61,708 bases of DNA. It comes from Vibrio viridaestus (GTDB taxonomy: Bacteria; Pseudomonadota; Gammaproteobacteria; Enterobacterales; Vibrionaceae). Made by a program: the position numbers and the translations under genes. Under the pieces are notes generated by a model. It did not search any database and had not been told where the DNA came from. It worked only from the letters and a program-made list of their open reading frames with translations. The stretch is from positions 1-61,708 of the forward strand of contig NZ_RJVQ01000015.1 in assembly GCF_003856525.1 (NCBI RefSeq). The letters are read 5' to 3'. Every line of letters begins with the position of its first letter. Position 1 is the stretch's first letter. Positions 55,524 through 61,708 of the stretch are shown one piece after another.

Positions 55524-56447
55524 ATGAACCTTAGGCGGCTCAAGTACTTTGTTAAAATTGTGGATATAGGTAGTTTAACCAAATCCGCGGATATTCTTCA
55601 TATAGCTCAACCGGCTCTGAGCCAGCAACTCGCCACCTTGGAATCTGAGGTTAAACAGCAGTTAGTTATTCGAACTAAGCAAGGTGTTACTCCTACTACT
55701 GCTGGTAAGGTCCTTTATGGCTATGCTCAATCTATCCTTAGGCAGTGTGAGCAGGCACAATTTGCTATCGATAACTCTGGAGAAGCACTTTCAGGTAATG
55801 TCTCTATTGGCCTTGCCCCTGGAACGGCAGCTCAGTTACTTGCAGTCCCTTTGATTGAAGAAGTAAAAAAACGACACCCGGGAATTGTCTTATACATAAA
55901 TGAAAACTATGGAACAACTCTGAGTGAACTGATTATGAACGGTCAAATGGATATGGCGGTCCTTTACGATAATCGTGAAATTCAAGGTTTATCATTCATT
56001 CAACTAATGAAAGAGGAATTGTATTTTGTATGTCCTTTTGAATTAGGCGAACCCAAATCAAGTGTCAAGTTGGCTGAAATTGCCAGATATGAACTCTTCT
56101 TACCCAGATTGTATAACATTATGCGTAAGACACTTGATGATGCATTCAATTCAGAAGGTATCACTTACCAGGTTAAGTGTGAAATAGAGTCACAAATCAC
56201 ACTCAATGCGGTATTAGCTGCAGGTATGGGGTGCACTGTCTTGCCGAAATCAGCAGCTCAGGGACTTGCAAGTACATCTCAGTCTTGGATGGCTAAAATC
56301 ATAGAGCCTAACGTCCAAACATCACTTTCTTTTTGTATTTCTGATCATCTTCCATTATCTCAGCCAGCCGAGGCCGTTAAAACAATTTTGTTGGCGTTAA
56401 TGGCGAATAGAAATGATGCAAACCAGCCCCTTACGTTAGTCGGGTAA
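55524..56447 (+). CDS. LysR-family regulator (Nac/Cbl-like)
   Basis: A 307-aa LTTR beginning MNLRRLKYFVKIVDIGSLTK, with HTH SADILHIAQPALSQQLATLE. The N-terminus and GNVSIGLAPGTAAQLLAVPL in the sensor resemble nitrogen-assimilation-type LTTRs. It precedes the carrier-like, SDR and ABC transporter genes in the same direction and is the most likely regulator of the locus. Confidence 0.93.
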   Translation: MNLRRLKYFVKIVDIGSLTKSADILHIAQPALSQQLATLESEVKQQLVIRTKQGVTPTTAGKVLYGYAQSILRQCEQAQFAIDNSGEALSGNVSIGLAPGTAAQLLAVPLIEEVKKRHPGIVLYINENYGTTLSELIMNGQMDMAVLYDNREIQGLSFIQLMKEELYFVCPFELGEPKSSVKLAEIARYELFLPRLYNIMRKTLDDAFNSEGITYQVKCEIESQITLNAVLAAGMGCTVLPKSAAQGLASTSQSWMAKIIEPNVQTSLSFCISDHLPLSQPAEAVKTILLALMANRNDANQPLTLVG

Positions 56448-56539
56448 TAAGCTCTACTTATTACCTTAAATATAAATGTTCTTATCCAAGATTTTAAATA
56501 TGGGGCTAAATACTATTTAAGTAATTTGACGAATAACTT

Positions 56540-56986
56540 ATGGGAAACTCTATGCCTGAGGAAAAGCTCCGAGTGCCGGAGATTCGCACACTTACGGACT
56601 TGATGAATCAAACTAGGATCCAAGAATTAGATATTCAATCTAAAGATTGGTCTTTAAAGCTCCGTAAACAAATACCGCAATCAGAAATATCGCACGGAGA
56701 TTTTTATGAAACAACCGATGAAGTTAATCAAAGTAAGGGAGAACAACAAATTTCACTAATATTGTCTCCTTCAATTGGTATTTTTCTTCCATGTCACCCT
56801 AGTGACAAAGAAAATATCGTAAAGGTTGGTGAAATAGTTTCCGTTAATCAAGTAATAGGATTCCTGAAAGTGGGGCCAATTTTCTTACCAGTAACAAGTC
56901 CATTTAACGGACAAGTAAAAGAAATTTATGTTGGCTACGGTGATCTCGTTGGTTTTGAAGATAAATTAGTGGCTATTAATCAGTAG
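56540..56986 (+). CDS. AccB-like carrier-domain protein lacking the biotin lysine
   Basis: A 148-aa homologue of AccB. The N-terminal helix pair (IRTLTDLMNQTRIQELDIQS) and C-terminal biotinyl-lipoyl beta-barrel (ILSPSIGIFLPCHPSDKENI; SPFNGQVKEIYVGYGDLVGF) match the carrier encoded at 48724-49176. Where that carrier has [10 protein letters not shown], this one reads LKVGPIFLPV: the modified Lys is Pro in an ungapped alignment. It cannot be biotinylated there. It may be a structural or assembly subunit of a carboxylase complex. Start at 56540 or the ATG four codons later; neither has a strong ribosome site. Confidence 0.8.
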   Translation: MGNSMPEEKLRVPEIRTLTDLMNQTRIQELDIQSKDWSLKLRKQIPQSEISHGDFYETTDEVNQSKGEQQISLILSPSIGIFLPCHPSDKENIVKVGEIVSVNQVIGFLKVGPIFLPVTSPFNGQVKEIYVGYGDLVGFEDKLVAINQ

Positions 56987-57113
56987 GTTATGTTCTTTCA
57001 TAAGCTCTTCTTATATCGATAAACGTTTTAAATGTTATGTCTTAATTCAAGAAGAACCGTAAAGTCAATGTGTACCAATTTTTAAGGACAAATTTATTAA
57101 ATAAGGAGTATTT

Positions 57114-57863
57114 ATGCCATTTAGTGACTACAAAACAGCTTTGGTAACGGGGGCCTCAGCTGGCATGGGTGAGGCTATTGTTGAGCGCTTAACTAAAGAA
57201 GGTATTCAAGTTCATGCTGTTGCACGCAGTAAAGAAAAATTGCTTGATTTAGCGGAACGAACAGGCTGTATCCCTCATGTGATTGATGTGGCCGATGTAG
57301 ACGCTTTAACCAAACTTTGTGAAGGTTTAGAAGTTGATATTTTGGTTAACAATGCAGGTATTTCACATCCGGGGTCAATTTTAAATGCTGATGAAGACAG
57401 AGTGAATACTCAAGTGGATGTGAACTTGCGTGCAGTACTCCATTTGTGCCGCATGCTCGTTCCCGGAATGGTTGAAAGAGACCGAGGTCATATCTTCAAT
57501 GTGACGTCTATTGCAGCTATTTACAATTTTGGTGGTAACTCCATCTATCATGCGACAAAAGCGGGCTTGCATGCACTCTCTCGTCAGTTAAGGGTTGATT
57601 GCTGTGGTAAGCGAGTTCGTGTAACTGAGCTCTGTCCTGGGCGTGTAGCGACCGATATTTTTGGTAATGTATCTGGTGATCATGAATCAGCGAAAAAGCA
57701 ATTCATTGATGGGTTCGAACTTCCCACTGCTACAGATATTGCCAATTGTGTCGCCTTTGCTCTGGAAGCACCAATAGCCGTTAACATTAGCAATATCGAA
57801 ATATTACCGACGTTGCAGGTTCCGGGTGGTCTTACAACCTGTCGTCCAGGTGACAATGCTTAA
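57114..57863 (+). CDS. SDR-family oxidoreductase
   Basis: A 249-aa short-chain dehydrogenase of the YdfG/serine-dehydrogenase-like classical group. Cofactor motif TGASAGMGEAI, DILVNNAGIS, catalytic Ser in FNVTSIAAIYNFGGNS, and Tyr-Lys in IYHATKAGLHALSRQLR. ELCPGRVATDIFGN follows. It probably oxidises or reduces a hydroxy or keto group of the imported compound. AAGGAG lies 9 nt before ATG 57114; the ABC permease follows 15 nt after its stop. Confidence 0.93.
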   Translation: MPFSDYKTALVTGASAGMGEAIVERLTKEGIQVHAVARSKEKLLDLAERTGCIPHVIDVADVDALTKLCEGLEVDILVNNAGISHPGSILNADEDRVNTQVDVNLRAVLHLCRMLVPGMVERDRGHIFNVTSIAAIYNFGGNSIYHATKAGLHALSRQLRVDCCGKRVRVTELCPGRVATDIFGNVSGDHESAKKQFIDGFELPTATDIANCVAFALEAPIAVNISNIEILPTLQVPGGLTTCRPGDNA

Positions 57864-57878
57864 TATTGGAGATACCCG

Positions 57879-58574
57879 ATGGCTCTAGACTTCAATATTT
57901 TGCTAACAGGGCACTTCGGAGAAGCGTTATTACAGGGTGCAATAGTGACTATAGAGCTGGCTCTGAGCTCTTGGTTTTTAGCCATGTTAATTGCTTTGAT
58001 ACTTGTGATTGTTCGTTTAACTGATCATAAGACTTCATCGTTAATTATTAGGGCTTATGTTTCCTATCATCGAAATATACCAACCTTAATTCAGTTGATG
58101 ATGTGGTATTTCGCTCTTCCAACGTTGTTACCTCAATCGATACAGGATTGGGTAAATAATCAGAATGCGGAATTTATATTTTCAGTCATAGCCCTTGGTT
58201 TATGCCAGGCAGCCTATTTCTCCGAGGATATTCGTAGTGGTTTGAGAGCTGTTCCTGATGGACAGGTTGAAGCGTCACGGGCGCTGGGTATGAGTTATTT
58301 GTGGTCTCTGTACCTTGTAATCATTCCACAAGGTATCCGTAATTCGTTGCCTAATGTAGTTAACCATACGGTTCAATTGTTCAAAAATACCAGCCAAGCG
58401 ATGGTGATTGGTGTAGCAGATTTTACCTACGTTACACGAGACATAGAAAATCAAACTTTTTTAACGTTTGAATCTTATTTGATTGCTACCGTTGGCTACT
58501 TAGCATTTTCTCTATTGCTAATGGGTGGTGGGGCAATGTTAGGCAATTACTATCAACGAGCATACGCGAGGTAA
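57879..58574 (+). CDS. Amino acid ABC transporter permease 1
   Basis: A 231-aa HisM/HisQ-family inner-membrane protein with about five membrane segments. The EAA loop lies near residues 125-145 (RAVPDGQVEASRALGMSYLW), with HRNIPTLIQLMMWY before it. It forms a heterodimeric channel with the next gene product. The SDR gene upstream is 15 nt away and the second permease is 6 nt downstream. Confidence 0.94.
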   Translation: MALDFNILLTGHFGEALLQGAIVTIELALSSWFLAMLIALILVIVRLTDHKTSSLIIRAYVSYHRNIPTLIQLMMWYFALPTLLPQSIQDWVNNQNAEFIFSVIALGLCQAAYFSEDIRSGLRAVPDGQVEASRALGMSYLWSLYLVIIPQGIRNSLPNVVNHTVQLFKNTSQAMVIGVADFTYVTRDIENQTFLTFESYLIATVGYLAFSLLLMGGGAMLGNYYQRAYAR

Positions 58575-58580
58575 ACAAGT

Positions 58581-59336
58581 ATGATGGATATCTTTGAGAT
58601 TCTTCGTGATCACGGAATGCTGCTTTTAATGGGGCAATTTCCACACGGACCTATCGGTGGCCTTGCATGTACGTTATTGCTTTCACTCTTAGCAATTACA
58701 TTCTCGTTGCCAGTTGGCATTTGTTTGGGATTAGCTAGATTGTCACCTTGGCGTCTTGTTCGTTGGCCTGCGACATGCTGGGTTTATATATTTCGTGGTG
58801 TACCGCTAATGATGGTTATATTTTGGACTTATTTTTGTATTCCATTATTGATTGGTCAAAACGTTGGTGGATTTTCCACGATGCTATGTACATTAGTGAT
58901 TTATGAAAGTGCATATATAGCTGAAATCGTGAGAGGGGGCATCCAAGCGTTACCTCCTGGCCAGTATGAAGGAGCACGAGCGATTGGGATGGGGCATATA
59001 AATGCATTGAGGTTAGTGATACTACCGCAAGCTTTGTTTAACTCTTTGCCTAGTCTGATAACCCAGTTGGTATCAATCATTAAAGACAGTACTTTAGGGT
59101 ACATTATCAATGTTCCTGAATTAACTTACGCAACGAATCAGGTAAGTAATCAGTTGTTAACAAAACCTTTTCAGGTATTCGCAATTGTTGCTATTAGCTA
59201 CTACATCATATGTTTTGGCTTGACATATTTGAGCGATAAATTGGAAGCGTATATTTCGAAAAAAAGAGAAGGTAGTACCAGTACAGACAAGGAAGTCGAT
59301 AGGACTTTGGCCTTTGCAGGATCAGAGTCTAATTAA
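58581..59336 (+). CDS. Amino acid ABC transporter permease 2
   Basis: A 251-aa HisM/HisQ-family permease with five hydrophobic segments. The conserved FRGVPLMMVIFWTYFCIP and EAA loop (QALPPGQYEGARAIGMGHIN) contact the ATPase. The last ~30 residues are polar and cytosolic. It is cotranscribed with the first permease and the ATPase. Confidence 0.94.
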   Translation: MMDIFEILRDHGMLLLMGQFPHGPIGGLACTLLLSLLAITFSLPVGICLGLARLSPWRLVRWPATCWVYIFRGVPLMMVIFWTYFCIPLLIGQNVGGFSTMLCTLVIYESAYIAEIVRGGIQALPPGQYEGARAIGMGHINALRLVILPQALFNSLPSLITQLVSIIKDSTLGYIINVPELTYATNQVSNQLLTKPFQVFAIVAISYYIICFGLTYLSDKLEAYISKKREGSTSTDKEVDRTLAFAGSESN

Positions 59337-59348
59337 GGAGATAATCTA

Positions 59349-60086
59349 ATGGCAAGACCAATCATAATCTTTAATGGTGTTAATAAATGGTATGGAGATT
59401 ATCAAGCCCTTACCGATGTGAGCGCAGAAATTAATACCGGGGAAGTTATTGTCGTTTGCGGCCCTTCCGGGTCCGGTAAATCGACGTTGATTAGAACTGT
59501 AAACAGATTAGAGCCTATTGAAAATGGGCAGATAGTTTTTGATGGTTCAGACATCCATTCTGATGGTGTGAGATTAAATAATTTGAGAAAACGAGTCGGG
59601 TTCGTATTTCAGAATTTCAACTTATTTCCCCATGTGTCTGTGTTAGAGAATATTATGATGGCGCCAGTAAGGATATTGAAAGAAAAGCGTTCTGACGCTA
59701 AGAAACACGCTATGGAATTATTGGAGAAGGTTGGGCTAGCACATAAAGCAGATGCTTTTCCGATGCAATTATCCGGTGGACAACAGCAACGAGTAGCGAT
59801 TGCCAGAGCATTGGCAATGAGGCCGCCAGTGATACTTTTTGATGAACCAACATCTGCATTAGATCCCGAGATGGTCGGTGAAGTACTCCAAGTTATGAAA
59901 GGACTGGCGAGTGAAGGCATGACGATGATGTGTGTGACTCACGAAATGAATTTTGCCAAAGAAGTAGCCGATGAAATTTGGTTTATGGATCAAGGAATCC
60001 TTTTAGAAAAGTCAAAGCCAGATGTGTTCTTTAGCAGCCCCAAGAGCCCACGAGCGAAAAAATTTCTGAGTGATTTAGTTCATTAA
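59349..60086 (+). CDS. Amino acid ABC transporter ATP-binding protein (GlnQ/HisP-like)
   Basis: A 245-aa ABC ATPase. Walker A is GPSGSGKST, the Q-loop is [16 protein letters not shown], the signature is [17 protein letters not shown], Walker B is [14 protein letters not shown], and the H-loop is [14 protein letters not shown]. It powers uptake through the two permeases with the binding protein encoded at 50.5 kb. GGAG is placed well before ATG 59349. A terminator follows. Confidence 0.96.
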   Translation: MARPIIIFNGVNKWYGDYQALTDVSAEINTGEVIVVCGPSGSGKSTLIRTVNRLEPIENGQIVFDGSDIHSDGVRLNNLRKRVGFVFQNFNLFPHVSVLENIMMAPVRILKEKRSDAKKHAMELLEKVGLAHKADAFPMQLSGGQQQRVAIARALAMRPPVILFDEPTSALDPEMVGEVLQVMKGLASEGMTMMCVTHEMNFAKEVADEIWFMDQGILLEKSKPDVFFSSPKSPRAKKFLSDLVH

Positions 60087-60100
60087 TATATTGTGCAATT

Positions 60101-60127
60101 TGCCCGATAAAATGTTGGGCATTTTTT
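60101..60127 (+). terminator. Intrinsic terminator of the ABC transporter operon
   Basis: TGCCC (60101-60105) pairs with GGGCA (60117-60121) around an 11-nt loop, followed by T6. It is 15 nt after the ATPase stop. Confidence 0.85.
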
Positions 60128-60512
60128 ATTGTCCTTATTCAAAATGATTGGTCTTATAACTAGTTCGTTGGAGCCTAGTTACGGTAGCAGTCGCTTGATT
60201 GGTATCTACTGCACTCCAGTCCTAAAATCGAAATTATCATCTTAGCTGATAAGAAAATTCCCCATTCCTTCTTTACGGAAAAGAGCATTACTATCAATTG
60301 TACTATGCGTAGTCCTAATAAAACTTATCTCTGATGAACGGAGGAACCGCATCAGAACTAAGTGTTGCCTTTAAGAAATTTATCAGTTGTTCTTCGTTGT
60401 GTCTGGATTCATAAATTGAAGCAATAGCCAAAAGACTGCATCATTGAGAGCTTAACGTTACAATTGTCATATTCAGTGCTAAGTCGGTCAGAAATAATAT
60501 GAGGAAATTGAG
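60128..60512. other. Intergenic region with a possible gene fragment
   Basis: No intact gene in about 385 nt. On the minus strand, 60315-60440 reads LLAIASIYESRHNEEQLINF, then KATLSSDAVPPFIRDKFY and TAG. This resembles the C-terminal tail of a LysR-type protein, but it is too short to be sure. Confidence 0.35.
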
Positions 60513-60845
60513 TTGGTAGAAGCAAAAACTATCGGGTTGTTCTTTATTACAGCAGTAGCAGAAATATTGGGGTGTTATCTACCTTATCTCTGGTTGAAAG
60601 ACGGGAAATCTGTCTGGCTTTTACTACCAGCGGCTCTATCACTAGCACTATTTGCTTGGTTACTATCTCTTCACCCAACAGCGGCTGGTAGGGTTTATGC
60701 TGCTTATGGTGGGGTTTATGTTTTTGTAGCAATACTATGGCTGTGGATAGTTGATGGTATTCGACCAACTTTATGGGACATAGTCGGTGTAACGGTAGCG
60801 TTAATCGGCATGGCTATCATCATGTTCGCACCACGGAACGTATAA
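60513..60845 (+). CDS. ynfA: YnfA family (UPF0060) small membrane protein
   Basis: A 110-aa protein with four membrane segments. Family hallmarks are [40 protein letters not shown] and [18 protein letters not shown]. Length is exactly that of YnfA. These proteins resemble small multidrug resistance transporters, but a physiological substrate is not established. The start is TTG 60513, preceded by GAGGAA. Confidence 0.93.
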   Translation: MVEAKTIGLFFITAVAEILGCYLPYLWLKDGKSVWLLLPAALSLALFAWLLSLHPTAAGRVYAAYGGVYVFVAILWLWIVDGIRPTLWDIVGVTVALIGMAIIMFAPRNV

Positions 60846-61060
60846 CAACGTTGATTTCTCCAATCATTGAAACTTTTCAACGTCGGGGTATGAGCAAGCA
60901 CTACCTCAGTTTTGCCCCATTTCAAGTTAGCGCGTATTCCACGATTATCTCTAATATCAGAACATTGACCAAATCTTCGTAATGCGACAAAGTAACTTAC
61001 GATCTACTTTCTAACCAATTAATAACTTCCTTAGACTCTAAACGACAGGATAGTACTAGC

Positions 61061-61564
61061 GTGAATAAGCTCTATATCATTGGCAATGGATTTGATTTGC
61101 ACCATGGCTTGCCGACATCATTAACAGGCTTCCGAGACTATTCTAAATATAGTGAATTCCACCGATTATATGAAAATGGTGTTTTTATGATGTCCGCTAA
61201 TCAGACATTAGATGAGCACTGGCAACAGTTAGAGACAAATCTTGCCAATTTTGATGTCGATGCACTCATTGAATATGCTAGTCAATATTATGATGATGAC
61301 CCTCATGAAAATCAGTTTATCTATGAGGTCGAAAATGCTATCGGCGCGCTTACAGTGGGGCTTAAAAAGGACTTAAACAACTATTTGTCATTGGCTGAGA
61401 GTAGTACAGTTGAGGACGACAAAGTATTGCCAATCGATACTAGGGCTCGCTTTCTATGTTTCAACTATACGAACACCCTTGAGCGGATTTATAACATATC
61501 TTCAGATCGTATCTGTTACATTCATGGCAAACTAAATAGCACTGACGTCCCAATTGTTGTTTGA
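61061..61564 (+). pseudogene. AbiH-like phage defence protein, truncated by an IS
   Basis: GTG 61061 opens MNKLYIIGNGFDLHHGLPTS, the nucleotide-binding-type start of the AbiH (abortive infection) family, and continues through WQQLETNLANFDVDALIEYA and FLCFNYTNTLERIYNI. The frame runs into the IS inverted repeat, whose first three bases (TGA, 61562-61564) supply the stop. About 167 residues remain of a family that usually has roughly 270-350. The GxGFD nucleotide motif is intact but the C-terminal region is lost, so the system is probably inactive here. Confidence 0.87.
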
Positions 61565-61708
61565 ATAGCCACCGACTTGATAGACACCTTTTAGTTAGAC
61601 AAAATGACTAACAGAGAGGTGCTTATGAGCAGCAAAAGATATCCAGAAGAATTCAAAATTGAAGCAGTAAAACAGATCACTGAAAAAGGTCATAGTGTGG
61701 CTGATGTC
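61562..61708 (+). mobile_element. Left end of an IS3-family insertion sequence (partial)
   Basis: It begins with the terminal repeat TGAATAGCCACCGACTTGAT and, 50 nt later, an AGAGAGGTG ribosome site and the OrfA start. The first 14 nt are the reverse complement of the IS end at 135-148. The element has inserted into the AbiH-like gene. 147 nt are present; the rest lies past the window. Confidence 0.9.
61624..61708 (+). CDS. IS3-family transposase OrfA, N-terminal fragment
   Basis: ATG 61624 reads MSSKRYPEEFKIEAVKQITE and continues to the window edge (28 codons). This is the start of the HTH_Tnp_1 domain of IS3-family OrfA proteins, which binds the IS ends and fuses to OrfB by frameshifting. 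It is truncated only by the window boundary. Confidence 0.9.

Noticed and set aside
60846-60900. ATAACAACGTTGA after ynfA as a further attC site
   Set aside because: There is no matching GTTRRRY core at a suitable distance and no attC-like inner arms.

Overview
The window looks like a piece of a Vibrionaceae genome, most likely an accessory region of a marine Vibrio relative. The evidence is integron attC sites of the Vibrio-repeat type, an IS3-family element of a type common in Vibrio (from memory), and AT-rich gammaproteobacterial-looking genes for LysR regulators, LysE and EamA exporters and sugar catabolism. Both ends lie in what appears to be the same IS3-family element: 148 nt of its right end at the start and 147 nt of its left end at the finish. 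This near-symmetry suggests an assembly contig that broke at a multicopy IS. I saw no rRNA, tRNA or CRISPR. Decay is frequent: about a dozen genes are frameshifted, truncated or carry in-frame stops.

Layout. (1) 1-2.6 kb: IS end, gene fragments and a chemoreceptor. (2) 2.85-8.7 kb: a cassette array without an integron integrase, holding a frameshifted DUF2971 gene, a GT14-like glycosyltransferase, two unknown cassette genes (one broken at a G8 tract) and a group II intron. (3) 8.7-12.05 kb: a compact integrative element with a divergent repressor, xis, int, an unknown gene, a replication-like HTH gene and a DnaC-like loader. (4) 12.2-18.9 kb: phosphoesterase, EamA exporter with a frameshifted AraC regulator, alpha/beta hydrolase, LysR, LysE exporter and a VOC protein.

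(5) 19.2-33.9 kb: a sugar or cyclitol oxidation region. It has two Gfo/Idh/MocA oxidoreductases, a three-subunit FAD/cytochrome c dehydrogenase (Tat-exported small subunit, GMC catalytic subunit, triheme cytochrome), AraC and LacI regulators, a sugar-porter MFS and a TIM-barrel isomerase/epimerase. A LysR-LysE pair and a LysR pseudogene with two amber codons sit inside it. (6) 34.2-37.9 kb: DeoR regulator, HAD phosphatase, a short LacI-type protein, a hexapeptide acetyltransferase and a phosphoribosyltransferase.

(7) 37.9-42.8 kb: two direct copies of a ~0.79-kb unit carrying a ~198-aa tyrosine recombinase with conserved structured flanks. They bracket an MFS transporter, an isochorismate-lyase-like protein and a quinone-reductase-like flavoprotein. 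Related hairpins occur alone at 40.4 and 47.2 kb. (8) 42.8-47.3 kb: small membrane protein, decayed XRE-2TM gene, DsbA-family and MBL-fold proteins with a divergent LysR, and a decayed LysR.

(9) 47.4-60.1 kb: a coherent locus with a biotin carboxylase, a biotin carrier, an EamA transporter, PxpB/PxpC/PxpA, a periplasmic binding protein, an aminotransferase, a LysR regulator, a carrier-like protein without the biotin lysine, an SDR and a polar amino acid ABC transporter. Biotin carboxylase, carrier, PxpB and PxpC together are the separated domains of a urea-carboxylase-type enzyme, so the locus may import, carboxylate and open a lactam or amide substrate. (10) 60.5-61.7 kb: a YnfA-like membrane protein and an AbiH-like gene cut by the terminal IS.
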